Positions 1 through 8,242 of a DNA stretch of 18,626 nucleotides are shown here, one piece after another. Below the pieces are notes generated by a model that was not told the DNA's origin, made no database searches, and saw only the letters and a program-made list of their open reading frames with translations. This stretch comes from Bacteroidota bacterium (GTDB taxonomy: Bacteria > Bacteroidota > Bacteroidia > Bacteroidales > VadinHA17): the NCBI GenBank assembly GCA_023430725.1, contig JAEYZD010000208.1, forward strand, positions 1 through 18,626, read 5' to 3'. A program made the position numbers and the translations under genes. Each line of letters starts with the position of its first letter. Within the stretch, counting starts at the first letter, position 1.

Positions 1-48
1 GGTGAGACGGAAGAAATGAGCACTCTTTCAACCGTCGCAGAGAAAAAC

Positions 49-79
49 TTGACAACCCCTTTCTGGTGGAGTAAATTTG
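49..79 (+). promoter_or_regulatory. Bacteroidota-type promoter for the tandem OMP genes
   Basis: A TTG at 49-51 (part of TTGACA) and a TAAATTTG at 72-79 are separated by exactly 20 bases, which matches the Bacteroidota primary-sigma consensus of a -33 TTG/TTTG and a -7 TAnnTTTG. Transcription would start near 86, leaving an untranslated leader of about 110 bases before the ATG at 198. Frame 1 is open from the left edge to a TAA at 103-105, so the promoter may overlap the 3' end of an upstream gene. That short reading frame has no motif I recognise. I see nothing else between 80 and 197. Confidence 0.6.
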
Positions 80-197
80 ATGATGGATTGGCAATGACCT
101 CATAAACAATTATATAAGGAATTTCCCGAAAATCCCTGACCAGAGTAGGGAGTAGAGGCCGAAAAACTGAAGAGTAGGCACACCTAAAACACGGACT

Positions 198-839
198 ATG
201 AAAGAAATTTTGCTCACGGTTGCGGTGCTCCTTGCGAGTCTTGCAACCATTACTGCACAACCGCAGCTCGAACAGGGAAACCTGATGCTGGGAACCACCT
301 CAACGGTAGCGCTGAGCGGATCAATCAGTTCAGAGCTCATGAGTCTTGGATTCATCAAGATCAGGTACAGGTACGACTCCGATCCTGCCGAGGATGCCTA
401 TAAACTGACAAGCTACAACTTCTTGCCTAGAGCAGGATATTTTGTGATAGACAATCTGGCAGCCGGCCTGCAGGCAGTTGTCTCAGGGTACACTGAGAAG
501 GACCTGGAATATGACGATACCTATAAGGAACGCACCATCGGGATTGGTCCCTTTGCGAGGTATTATTATCCGCTTGACAAATTCTACCCCTTTGCGGAAG
601 CCGAGTTACTTTTTGGCACAGTAAGGGAGTCACGTTACGGTGACGATGAAAAAACTCCTTTTGTTATGGTTGGCTTAATGGTTGGAGCAGCACTTCCTCT
701 TGGCGATGATGTGACCTTTGATGCTGCTGTGGGATACCTTCGCTCATCGATGAAAAATACAAATCCGGAGACTGAGGAAAAGGTATTTTTCATTACCAGC
801 GGATTCAGTCTCAGGATGGGTTTTACAATTTACCTATAA
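198..839 (+). CDS. Outer-membrane beta-barrel protein, tandem copy 1
   Basis: A 213-residue protein predicted to be an outer-membrane beta-barrel of the small porin-like type common in Bacteroidota. Residues 1-20 form a signal peptide (hydrophobic core, then a TAQ cleavage region). The mature part alternates polar and hydrophobic residues, with glycine- and aromatic-rich strands such as RAGYFVIDNLAAGLQAV and RYYYPLDKFYPFAEAEL. The C-terminus (RMGFTIYL) is a typical last barrel strand. The next gene, 12 bases downstream, is clearly a paralogue with the same layout, so the two arose by tandem duplication and are probably co-transcribed from the promoter at 49-79. The start is the ATG at 198, which directly yields the signal peptide. 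No substrate can be assigned; such barrels may be structural or porin-like. Confidence 0.85.
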   Translation: MKEILLTVAVLLASLATITAQPQLEQGNLMLGTTSTVALSGSISSELMSLGFIKIRYRYDSDPAEDAYKLTSYNFLPRAGYFVIDNLAAGLQAVVSGYTEKDLEYDDTYKERTIGIGPFARYYYPLDKFYPFAEAELLFGTVRESRYGDDEKTPFVMVGLMVGAALPLGDDVTFDAAVGYLRSSMKNTNPETEEKVFFITSGFSLRMGFTIYL

Positions 840-851
840 TAAGCCGGTACA

Positions 852-1514
852 ATGAAAAGAAGACTATTTATAATAACTGCAACCCTGCTGGTTGCATACT
901 GTGCAATGGCACAACCGCCCCAGCTTAAAAAAGGGAATATCATGCTTGGGGTAACTTCCAGCGCCAGCATGGAAGGTTCATGGGGGTCAGACCTGATGAG
1001 CCTTGGCATCATGCGTACGAAATACACCTCCGGTTCGGACTCTTTCAATGAGCATAAGGCAAGGTCATTCAGCCTGATCCCGAAGGGTGGATACTTCATC
1101 ATTGATAACCTCTCTGCCGGTCTTGAGGCCCTGTTTACGAGATCTTCATACCAGCATGTCGATTCAGAGGGAAAATGGACAGCGACTACCTTTGCAGTCG
1201 GACCGTGGGTGAGGTATTATTACCCACTTGAAAAGGTCTATCCCTTTGCCGAGCTCGAGGTTATGGCAGGGACATGTATTGAGAAAGTGCCGACTTCAGG
1301 TCCTGATCCTGATGTGTTCCGCCACTCACTGTTCAGCACCGGATTGTCACTGGGAGTGGCTATTCCTCTTGGTGATATGGTGACTTTAGATATTATGGCC
1401 GGTTACATGAGGAGTGTCTGGAGGAATAAAAATGACATGGAGGGCGAGGAATACGATTTTAGTGAAATTTACTCTGGACCGGTAATACGGATGGGTTTCA
1501 CCGTCTTCCTTTAG
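852..1514 (+). CDS. Outer-membrane beta-barrel protein, tandem copy 2
   Basis: A 220-residue paralogue of the preceding gene. It has a signal peptide of about 20 residues (ending AMA before QPPQL). Shared blocks line up with copy 1: KGNIMLG near the mature N-terminus, GGYFIIDNLSAGLEAL, RYYYPLEKVYPFAELEV, and the terminal strand RMGFTVFL. DNA similarity is also visible in places, for example GTATTATTA in both genes at the RYYYPL block. The long loops between strands differ most, as expected for surface-exposed segments after duplication. It lies 12 bases after copy 1 and is probably in the same transcript. A hairpin follows its stop codon. Function beyond an outer-membrane barrel is unknown. 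Confidence 0.85.
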   Translation: MKRRLFIITATLLVAYCAMAQPPQLKKGNIMLGVTSSASMEGSWGSDLMSLGIMRTKYTSGSDSFNEHKARSFSLIPKGGYFIIDNLSAGLEALFTRSSYQHVDSEGKWTATTFAVGPWVRYYYPLEKVYPFAELEVMAGTCIEKVPTSGPDPDVFRHSLFSTGLSLGVAIPLGDMVTLDIMAGYMRSVWRNKNDMEGEEYDFSEIYSGPVIRMGFTVFL

Positions 1515-1515
1515 G

Positions 1516-1540
1516 CTTGCCGGTTTAACTGCCCGGCAAG
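1516..1540 (+). terminator. Hairpin after the OMP pair, possible weak terminator
   Basis: A perfect 8-base inverted repeat (CTTGCCGG at 1516-1523 and CCGGCAAG at 1533-1540) with a 9-base loop starts two bases after the stop codon of the second OMP gene. No T-run follows, so it is not a classical intrinsic terminator. It could be a partial terminator or an mRNA-stabilising 3' structure. In 1541-1657 I found no promoter matching TAnnTTTG, so read-through into the next gene is possible. Confidence 0.4.
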
Positions 1541-1657
1541 GGGAGGTTCAGGCTTAGTCATCCGCAGCCTTTGCGATACGGCTGTGTGAATTCTTTTAGC
1601 CGCCAGGTGGCAGGGATGTAAAGCTTTTTACTAACTTAATCCCAAATTTCATGCACA

Positions 1658-3460
1658 ATGAAAAGGACGATTGTTATATCATTTTTCCTCGTTGCGGCGG
1701 TGGTTCTCACGGCACAGGAGGGAAAGATAATTACGATACTGCACACGAACGATTTTCACTCGCATCTGCAGGGGTTTGCGCCCGAATCGGCCTATACGCC
1801 GCTTGTGGCTGACAATGATCCAACTGTCGGAGGAATGGCGCGCATAGCGGGTATAATTGCTGATGTGCGCAAGGAGAATCCCGGTTCAACCCTGGTGGTT
1901 GACGCCGGCGATTGCCTGATGGGCACACTGTTCCAGGCGCTGGAGCCTGAGACAGGCTTCCAGATCCCGCTGATGAAGAAGGCGGGGTATGATGTGGTTG
2001 CGATGGGTAACCACGACTTCGACTTCGGGCCGGAATCCTATGCCCTCATCCTCAGGAAGGCCTCCCTGAGAGGAGAGATACCCGTGATACTGATGGGTAA
2101 CGCCGTCACTGATCCCGGAGACCCGGCTGACGATGCCTTCGAGGCACTCCGGACTGACGGTCTTGTGAAGCCATGGGTAATCAGGGAGGTCAACGGTATC
2201 AGGATAGGGATCTTCTCCCTGCTGGGAAAGGATGCCGACGAATCTGCCCCGTACGCCCCGCCGGTTACCTTTGAAAAAATTATCCCTGCCGCAAAGAAGC
2301 TTGTCAAAGAGCTGAATAATGAGGGATGCGATGTTATCATATGTCTGTCGCACAGTGGAATATCGAAGGACAAAAATGGTGTGTGGGCCGGAGAAGATGT
2401 GAAGCTCGCACAAAAGGTAAAAGGGATTGATCTCATTATAACCGGGCACACTCATGTACTGCTGAAAGAACCTGTCACAGTCAACGGCGTGCCTATCGTA
2501 GGGGTCGGAGACAACGGCATGTTCGTCGGAAGACTTGATCTTCTTGCGGGCGATGATGGACTGAAGCTTGTTAATTACGAAGCCATTCCCGTTGACGACA
2601 GGGTCAGGGCCGAGAGTGCAATACAAACGGAGATCACGGATCAGCAGGAGAAGATTAATGTTTCAATACTGAATCCGCTTGGAATGTCGTATGCCATGCC
2701 TGTGGCAGTCGCCCCCTTCAGAGTGGCTTACGAAGAGTATGGTGATGCAAGGGGGAGCAACCTGGGCGCCCTTGTCGCCGATGCCGTTTATGATTACGTA
2801 AACAGTGAAGGACCGGGTACTGATATAGCCATAGTGGCAGCCGGTGTGCTGCGTGACCCTATCGAGCCGGGAGTGCAGAGCGTGGCTGATATTTTCAGGG
2901 TGATGTCACTTGGTTCTGGTGCGGATAAAGTTCCAGGATATGCTCTTTCGAAGATGTGGGTGACCGGAAAGGAACTGAAGAATATTACAGAGATTCTCCT
3001 TTTTACCTCAGCTTCGGCCCCGTCGAATTACCCCTTCTTTTCACACCTGCGAATCGAATACGATCCGGAGGGAAGGCTTTTCAACAAGGTACGCAAGATA
3101 GAACTGACAGACGGGCAGGGGAATGTGTCGGCTGTCAATACCTCAAAGGATGACCAGAAGCTCTATTCCATAGTAGCCAACTCATATATTGCCGATAACC
3201 TTGGACTGGTAAAAAAGAAAACGCTTGGACTCATCAAGGTTGAGCCAAAAGACAAGACCGGCAAGCTGGTGACTGAGATGGATGACTTCATAATGGACTT
3301 CAATCCGGGGCAGGCAGGTATCCAGGAAGGCAAGGAATGGCTTGCGCTGGTCAAATACCTTCAGAGATTCAATCCTGTTGAGGATGGAGGCCTGCCGGTC
3401 ATTCCGGATCATTATATGGATCCTCCCAAATCCCTTGTACCAATAACCAGTACCCGGTGA
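1658..3460 (+). CDS. Secreted 5'-nucleotidase / UshA-like metallophosphatase
   Basis: A 600-residue two-domain enzyme of the 5'-nucleotidase family, predicted to hydrolyse nucleotides, cyclic nucleotides or related phosphate esters outside the cytoplasm. Residues 1-20 are a signal peptide. The N-terminal calcineurin-like domain carries the dinuclear metal motifs in order: TNDFHSH (D32, H34), GGMARI near 58-63, DAGD (D85), GNHDFDFG (N118, H119), a histidine in CLSHSG (H232) and GHTH (H264, H266). The C-terminal substrate-binding domain (roughly 345-550) begins near RGSNLGALVADAV. Length fits the family. Its stop codon overlaps the GTG start of the acyltransferase in a GTGA, so it is likely translated from the same mRNA as the carotenoid genes. 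There is no lipobox or LPXTG-like anchor, so it is probably periplasmic. The exact substrate is not readable. Confidence 0.88.
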   Translation: MKRTIVISFFLVAAVVLTAQEGKIITILHTNDFHSHLQGFAPESAYTPLVADNDPTVGGMARIAGIIADVRKENPGSTLVVDAGDCLMGTLFQALEPETGFQIPLMKKAGYDVVAMGNHDFDFGPESYALILRKASLRGEIPVILMGNAVTDPGDPADDAFEALRTDGLVKPWVIREVNGIRIGIFSLLGKDADESAPYAPPVTFEKIIPAAKKLVKELNNEGCDVIICLSHSGISKDKNGVWAGEDVKLAQKVKGIDLIITGHTHVLLKEPVTVNGVPIVGVGDNGMFVGRLDLLAGDDGLKLVNYEAIPVDDRVRAESAIQTEITDQQEKINVSILNPLGMSYAMPVAVAPFRVAYEEYGDARGSNLGALVADAVYDYVNSEGPGTDIAIVAAGVLRDPIEPGVQSVADIFRVMSLGSGADKVPGYALSKMWVTGKELKNITEILLFTSASAPSNYPFFSHLRIEYDPEGRLFNKVRKIELTDGQGNVSAVNTSKDDQKLYSIVANSYIADNLGLVKKKTLGLIKVEPKDKTGKLVTEMDDFIMDFNPGQAGIQEGKEWLALVKYLQRFNPVEDGGLPVIPDHYMDPPKSLVPITSTR

Positions 3461-4074
3461 TAATCAAGGCCAGACATATTCCGTTTTTTGTCAGGTTCTT
3501 CAGTTTTTTTTCACGGACCGGCCTGAAGAGACATTTCAGCGATGTCGTATTCGAGTGCAGCGTGAATACAGCAGGGAGGCCCGTTATGCTTATCGGTAAC
3601 CACTTCAGCTGGTGGGACGGATTCATCGCCTACCGCATCAATGATCTCTTTCTCCGCAAGAAATTCAATATCATGATGCTTGAGGAGCAACTGAAGGGCA
3701 GACTCTTCCTGAACAAGGCGGGTGCTTTTTCAATCAAGCCCGGATCAAGGTCCGTTGTGGAGACACTCAGTTATACATCGGGACTCCTTCATGATGCTGA
3801 AAACATGGTGGTTGTATATCCGCAGGGAACTATCACATCGATACACCGCAGGCCGGTTAGGTTCGGTCGGGGGACTGAGCGTATCATTGCCGGTGCCTCA
3901 GATAAGCTGATGATACTTTTTTACGTCGCCCTGCCCGACTGGTATTCTGAGAAGAAACCGGGCCTTTATGTCAGGGTGATTGAATACTCCGCCAGGGAGA
4001 GAAGCGTCACTGACCTGGAGGAGGCCTATAATATATTCCTTGACGAGTGCATTGCCAAGCAGATTCCTTTATGA
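3457..4074 (+). CDS. cruD: PlsC-type acyltransferase, candidate carotenoid-glycoside acyltransferase (CruD-like)
   Basis: A 205-residue acyltransferase of the LPLAT/PlsC superfamily. The HX4D catalytic motif is present as NHFSWWD (H49, D54). The glycine-rich motif III appears as YPQGT (121-125), a variant of FPEGT with Gln in place of Glu. A short hydrophobic, aromatic N-terminus (HIPFFVRFFSFF) would associate with the membrane. The start is GTG at 3457, overlapping the nucleotidase stop in GTGA, and its own stop overlaps the next start in ATGA. Glycosyltransferase plus acyltransferase next to carotenoid genes mirrors CruC/CruD of green sulfur bacteria and CrtQ/CrtO of Staphylococcus, so the likely job is to esterify the sugar of a carotenoid glycoside with a fatty acid. 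That role is inferred from context; a phospholipid or other lipid acyltransferase cannot be excluded. Confidence 0.7.
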   Translation: MIIKARHIPFFVRFFSFFSRTGLKRHFSDVVFECSVNTAGRPVMLIGNHFSWWDGFIAYRINDLFLRKKFNIMMLEEQLKGRLFLNKAGAFSIKPGSRSVVETLSYTSGLLHDAENMVVVYPQGTITSIHRRPVRFGRGTERIIAGASDKLMILFYVALPDWYSEKKPGLYVRVIEYSARERSVTDLEEAYNIFLDECIAKQIPL

Positions 4075-5171
4075 TACTGACTGTTACCGGGTGTATCGTG
4101 CTTTTTCTGACCTTCCTTCGCTTTGCGGTGGCACTGGTGAACTGGCTCTCCAGGCCCTATCTGCCTCATGTCAGCAGGGACAGGTCGCGGCTGCCGTCAC
4201 TCTCGGTTCTCATCCCGGTTCGTAATGAAGAGAAGAACATAGGCACTCTTCTCGGCAGTCTGGCTATGCTTCCGTACGAAAAGGCAGAGATCATCATATA
4301 TGACGACGGATCAACGGACAGCACGGCCGAGGTTATCTCCGCCTGCGCGAGGGTTGATTCCAGAGTAAGGTGTATCAGGGGTGATGAGCTCCCGGAAGGA
4401 TGGACGGGTAAGAATCATGCATGCCACAGGCTGGCTGAGGAGGCGAAGAATGATTTCCTGCTCTTCCTTGATGCTGACGTGACTGTGGGTGACGACTTGC
4501 TGAAGAGGGCGGTCTCCTTTGCGTCAAGGCACAGGCTGGCCCTGCTCTCAATGTTCCCGCGACAGAAGATGAGGAGCACGGGGGAAAAGATTGTCGTCCC
4601 ATTCATGTTCCGGGTATTGCTCTCACTGCTGCCACTTTTCCTGATCAGGCGCTGCCGGTGGAGCTCTTTCTCGGCTGCCAACGGCCAGATGATGCTGTTT
4701 CACGGCGCCACCTACAGGCGTTATCGCTTTCACGAAAAAGTCAGGGACAGGATGGCTGAAGACATAGAGATAATGAGGCTGATCAAGCGATCGCGGCTGA
4801 GGGGTGATACCCTCGTGGGGCGGAAGGAAATAGAATGCAGGATGTACAGGAGCTATGCCGAAGGAGTCAACGGTTTTTCGCGGAATATTTTTTCGATGTT
4901 CGGGAACAGCCTCGCCTTCCTGCTCCTGTTTGCTGTGACGGGCCTGTCAGGATGGATCATTCTGCTCTTCCTGCCATGGCAGTTTGCTTTCACTTATTTC
5001 GCGATGGTCATCTCCCTCAATTCGATGATCGCACTGACAAGCAGGCAGAGGCTGAAAGACAGTCTTATCTGGCTGCTTCCCGGGATCGCAGCTTTTTACC
5101 ATATTGCATACCTCGCACTAAGGAGGCGTGCAAGCCGGAACTTTGAATGGAAAGGACGAAAAATCAGATGA
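4071..5171 (+). CDS. cruC: Membrane family-2 glycosyltransferase, candidate carotenoid glycosyltransferase (CruC-like)
   Basis: A 366-residue GT-A-fold glycosyltransferase. I start it at the ATG at 4071, which overlaps the acyltransferase stop in ATGA; a GTG eight codons upstream is possible but less likely. One transmembrane helix (about 3-25) precedes the catalytic domain. That domain shows LIPVRNEEKNI (48-57), YDDGSTDST with D78 and D79, the PEGWTGKNHACH segment typical of this subgroup, LFLDADVT with D134 and D136, and MAEDIEIM with E230-D231 as catalytic-base region. Two to three further hydrophobic helices lie near 280-345. The layout matches the CruC/CrtQ group, which glycosylates hydroxylated carotenoids at the cytoplasmic membrane. 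Position between an acyltransferase and crt genes supports this. The sugar donor and acceptor are inferred, not shown. Confidence 0.75.
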   Translation: MILTVTGCIVLFLTFLRFAVALVNWLSRPYLPHVSRDRSRLPSLSVLIPVRNEEKNIGTLLGSLAMLPYEKAEIIIYDDGSTDSTAEVISACARVDSRVRCIRGDELPEGWTGKNHACHRLAEEAKNDFLLFLDADVTVGDDLLKRAVSFASRHRLALLSMFPRQKMRSTGEKIVVPFMFRVLLSLLPLFLIRRCRWSSFSAANGQMMLFHGATYRRYRFHEKVRDRMAEDIEIMRLIKRSRLRGDTLVGRKEIECRMYRSYAEGVNGFSRNIFSMFGNSLAFLLLFAVTGLSGWIILLFLPWQFAFTYFAMVISLNSMIALTSRQRLKDSLIWLLPGIAAFYHIAYLALRRRASRNFEWKGRKIR

Positions 5172-5917
5172 TAAGAAGACTTACAGTGTTGATTGCGATA
5201 TTGCTGGCCCTGCCTGCGGCAAGCGGCTCTGCCACTGAAGACTGCAGCAGTTGTACAATATATAAAGGTTACATAAGCGGCAATATGGAGATGTGGAAGA
5301 AAGGGATGCTGGAACTTGAGGGGCAATACAAGCGTGACCCGAAGGCATGCACACTCTACACGCTGGCCGAAGCAAGGTACGGGTACATCGGTTATCTGCT
5401 GGGACGGAACGAAAAGGATGTAGCCAGGCCGGTGATAGATGCATTTGAAACTGAGATTGAGCAGCTTGCAAAATTCCCGGAATACCGGGCAGAGACAGAG
5501 GCTTTCAGGGTGGCCCTTCTGGGATTCAGAATGGGACTTAATCCTGCACGTGCAGTGATCCTCGGACCAAAGGCGCTGAAGCAGCTTGAGACAGCTATGG
5601 AGGTTGGCAAAAACTCGGCCGCTGTATGGATTGAAAAAGCCAATTCTGAAGCACATATGCCTGCATTTGCAGGGGGATCACGAGAAGAGGCGGTCTCATC
5701 TTTCAGGGAGGCGCTTCGGCTTTTTGAAGCCGGTGGCAGCGTCGCTCCCTGCAACTGGAGATACCTTAACACCATGGTCCTGCTGGGCCGGCTGCTTGAC
5801 AAAATGGGCGACTACCAGGGATCACGCGAGGCCTATATGATGGCCCTTAAGCGGGCGCCTGACTTCCAGTGGGTACGTGATGAGCTTCTGCCGGAGATAG
5901 AGAAAAAACTTAAATGA
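5168..5917 (+). CDS. Secreted TPR-like protein of unknown function inside the carotenoid operon
   Basis: A 249-residue protein, started at the ATG at 5168 because it overlaps the glycosyltransferase stop in ATGA and begins a clean signal peptide (MIRRL, hydrophobic core to about A22). An upstream in-frame ATG at 5147 would bury that signal. The mature N-terminus has two close cysteines (C26, C29; DCSSC). The rest is helical and TPR-like: ALKQLETAMEVGKNSAAVWIE, then PAFAGGSREEAVSSFREALRLFE, then LDKMGDYQGSREAYMMALKRAP. The GGS..EA...F..AL pattern recalls TatT-like and other periplasmic solenoid proteins. It would act in the periplasm, probably as a binding or scaffold protein. I do not recognise a named family or a known role in carotenoid synthesis. 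Its place four bases before crtI suggests a link to pigment assembly, transport or membrane organisation, which is inference only. Confidence 0.75.
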   Translation: MIRRLTVLIAILLALPAASGSATEDCSSCTIYKGYISGNMEMWKKGMLELEGQYKRDPKACTLYTLAEARYGYIGYLLGRNEKDVARPVIDAFETEIEQLAKFPEYRAETEAFRVALLGFRMGLNPARAVILGPKALKQLETAMEVGKNSAAVWIEKANSEAHMPAFAGGSREEAVSSFREALRLFEAGGSVAPCNWRYLNTMVLLGRLLDKMGDYQGSREAYMMALKRAPDFQWVRDELLPEIEKKLK

Positions 5918-5921
5918 AAAT

Positions 5922-7409
5922 ATGACAGCAAAGAAAGCGCTAATAGTTGGTGCCGGACTGGGCGGGCTGGCGACGGCCCTCAGGCTCAGACGCCGGGGTT
6001 ATGAAGTTGAGATGGTAGAGATGTACCGTCAGGCCGGGGGAAGACTTAACCAGCTTACCTCTGACGGTTTCACATTTGACATGGCCCCCACCTTCTTCAG
6101 CATGAGCTATCATTTTGATGAGTTTGTGAAGGATGCCGGAATTGAGATGCCGTTCAGGTTCGTTCAGATTGACCCGCTATACCGGGTGAACTTCCGGGGC
6201 AGTGACAGATGGTATACAATCTACCGTGACCTCGACAAGCTCGCAAGGCAGTTTGAGGATATTGAACCTGGTTTCAAAGAGCGCATGGAGAGGTTCCTGT
6301 CATCAGCAGGCGTATTGTTTTATGACATCGAAAAGGGCGTCCTGGCAAAAAACTTCAGGTCGTTGCCAGACTTCATCTTCCAGATGACAAAGTTGCCGGT
6401 GAAGCATATTCCGAAGATACTGAGGTCGGTCTGGGGAGAGATGAGCCGTTACTTCACCTCCTACGAGGTACGGGTGATCTTTTCGCTGGTGTCATTCTTC
6501 CTTGGTGCTACGCCCTTTGACACACCGGCAGTTTATACCCTGCTGAGCTACACCGAGATGGTGCACGACGGTTATCACAATGTCGAAGGGGGGATGTACC
6601 GCATCGTTGAGGGGCTTGTTCGCGAAGCGGAAAAAGCGGGGATAAAGATCAATTACAATGTTACAATTGCGGGCTACGAATCGTCGGGCAGGAGGAACAG
6701 GGCTTTTGTTGATATTGCCGGCAGGCGCTGGGAGGCAGACTTCTTCGTTGTCAATGCCGATGCGGCCATGTTCCGGGGCAGGGTCTTCCAACGTCCGGCC
6801 TTCAGTGATTCGAGGCTTGACAAAATGCAGTGGACACTGGCGCCGCTGACACTCTATCTCGGGGTAAAAGGTAAGATGGAGAACATTCACCACCATAACT
6901 ATTTCCTGGGTGACAGGGATTACGAACCATACTCAAAGGGGATCTTCCGTAACAAGGTCTCGCTGGAGAAACCTTACTATTACGTGAATGCCAATGCCAT
7001 CTTCAACCCGCAGAGCGCTCCGGCGGGATGTGAGAACCTGTTTATACTGGTTCCTGTGCCTGACCTTCGGTTCAAGCCCGACTGGAAGGACAGGGAGCGC
7101 ATAGCGGATGCAGTTATTAAAGATCTGTCGGAGCGTACGGGCCATAATGTGGAGGCTAACCTTTTGACGCGTGTGGTTCTTGACCCGGTTGACTGGCAGA
7201 ACATGTTCGGCCTCTGGCGCGGCAGCGGACTCGGATTAGGTCACAAGATGACACAGGTTGGAGGATTCAGGCCGTCAAACAGGGATGAGGTTCTCTCCAA
7301 TGTCTGGTATACCGGCGCATCAACGGTGCCGGGCACCGGCCTTCCGATGGTGATAATCAGCTCGAAACTTACAGTTCAGAGAATTGAAGATGAAATTGAC
7401 ACTGTATGA
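5922..7409 (+). CDS. crtI: Phytoene desaturase CrtI
   Basis: A 495-residue FAD-dependent carotenoid desaturase. The N-terminal dinucleotide-binding motif is VGAGLGGLATAL (GxGxxG at 10-15), followed by GGRLNQ and the conserved FDMAPTFF segment. The C-terminal FAD and substrate-binding region reads FGLWRGSGLGLGHK, FRPSNRDEV and YTGASTVPGTGLPMV, as in CrtI enzymes that convert phytoene to lycopene-type products. Length is standard. It begins four bases after the TPR gene and its end overlaps crtB by 20 bases. Of the two desaturases here, this one has the general CrtI C-terminal motif, while the second carries the Bacteroidota CrtD signature, so I assign phytoene desaturation here. The number of desaturation steps cannot be read from sequence. 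Confidence 0.88.
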   Translation: MTAKKALIVGAGLGGLATALRLRRRGYEVEMVEMYRQAGGRLNQLTSDGFTFDMAPTFFSMSYHFDEFVKDAGIEMPFRFVQIDPLYRVNFRGSDRWYTIYRDLDKLARQFEDIEPGFKERMERFLSSAGVLFYDIEKGVLAKNFRSLPDFIFQMTKLPVKHIPKILRSVWGEMSRYFTSYEVRVIFSLVSFFLGATPFDTPAVYTLLSYTEMVHDGYHNVEGGMYRIVEGLVREAEKAGIKINYNVTIAGYESSGRRNRAFVDIAGRRWEADFFVVNADAAMFRGRVFQRPAFSDSRLDKMQWTLAPLTLYLGVKGKMENIHHHNYFLGDRDYEPYSKGIFRNKVSLEKPYYYVNANAIFNPQSAPAGCENLFILVPVPDLRFKPDWKDRERIADAVIKDLSERTGHNVEANLLTRVVLDPVDWQNMFGLWRGSGLGLGHKMTQVGGFRPSNRDEVLSNVWYTGASTVPGTGLPMVIISSKLTVQRIEDEIDTV

Positions 7410-8229
7410 CACAATCGCCCTGAGGTGCAGCAGGGAGGTAACAACCGGGTACAGCACTTCATTTTCGCTGGGGATACGCACTCTTTCTGCGGCTCATCGT
7501 CCGGCGATCTATGCCATTTACGGATTCGTCCGTCTGGCCGATGAGATTGTTGATACCTTTTTTGACAGGAAGCAGCGGGAGATGCTCGAAAAATTCAGGC
7601 AGGATACCGCAGAGGCGATAGCAGACGGTGTCAGCTCCAATCCTGTACTGCACTCGTTTCAGTGGGCCGTCAATAAATATAATATTGACCGGGAATTCAT
7701 CGATGCATTTCTTTACAGCATGGAGATGGACCTGGAGCAGAAGAGGCACGATGAAAAGAGCTACGGGCAATATATATACGGCTCTGCAGAGGCGGTCGGT
7801 CTCATGTGTCTTCGCGTCTTCTGCCATGATGAGCCCCATCGCTTTGCGCAGCTCAGAGAGCCTGCAAGAAAGCTTGGTTCGGCCTTTCAGAAGGTCAATT
7901 TCCTGAGGGATATAGGCAGCGACTATACAGACCGGGGAAGAGTATATTTCCCGGGGGTCGACTTCGGTAATTTTACCATCGCCGACAAGAAGCTGATAGA
8001 AGAGGACATTGCCTCCGAGTTCAGTTCGGCGCTGGAAGGGATACGGGGTCTTGACCGGGGAAGCCGGAGGGGGGTATACCTTGCATATTCATATTACCTG
8101 GCGCTGTTCAGCAAGATCAGGATGACGCCGCCTGAAGCTGTTGCAGGACAGCGGTTTCGCATATCTGACGGCAGGAAAATGCTGCTGCTTGTAAAAGTAA
8201 TATTGAAAAGCATAACAGGGCTAATCTGA
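7390..8229 (+). CDS. crtB: Phytoene synthase CrtB
   Basis: A 279-residue trans-isoprenyl diphosphate synthase of the squalene/phytoene synthase family, condensing two geranylgeranyl diphosphates into phytoene. Both aspartate-rich metal/diphosphate motifs are present: RLADEIVDTFFD (D51, D55, D59) and NFLRDIGSDYTDRGR (D174, D178, D181). The early GYSTSFSLG and the VYFPG after the second motif are also typical. I prefer the ATG at 7390; a TTG at 7384 would add two residues. Either start lies inside the end of crtI, so translation is probably coupled. No geranylgeranyl diphosphate synthase (crtE) occurs in the window, so its substrate must be supplied from another locus. Confidence 0.93.
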   Translation: MKLTLYDTIALRCSREVTTGYSTSFSLGIRTLSAAHRPAIYAIYGFVRLADEIVDTFFDRKQREMLEKFRQDTAEAIADGVSSNPVLHSFQWAVNKYNIDREFIDAFLYSMEMDLEQKRHDEKSYGQYIYGSAEAVGLMCLRVFCHDEPHRFAQLREPARKLGSAFQKVNFLRDIGSDYTDRGRVYFPGVDFGNFTIADKKLIEEDIASEFSSALEGIRGLDRGSRRGVYLAYSYYLALFSKIRMTPPEAVAGQRFRISDGRKMLLLVKVILKSITGLI

Positions 8230-8242
8230 AAAACGGAAAGAG

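Noticed and set aside
1..105. Frame-1 open stretch at the left edge as a partial gene
   Set aside because: Only 34 codons with no recognisable motif, and a consensus promoter lies inside it. It may be the tail of an upstream gene, but I cannot support a call.
1516..1540. Hairpin as a firm intrinsic terminator between the OMP genes and the nucleotidase
   Set aside because: It has no following T-run, so I list it only as a weak candidate.
5243..5254. CSSC of the TPR-like protein as a c-type haem site
   Set aside because: The residue after the second cysteine is Thr, not His, so CxxCH is not met.
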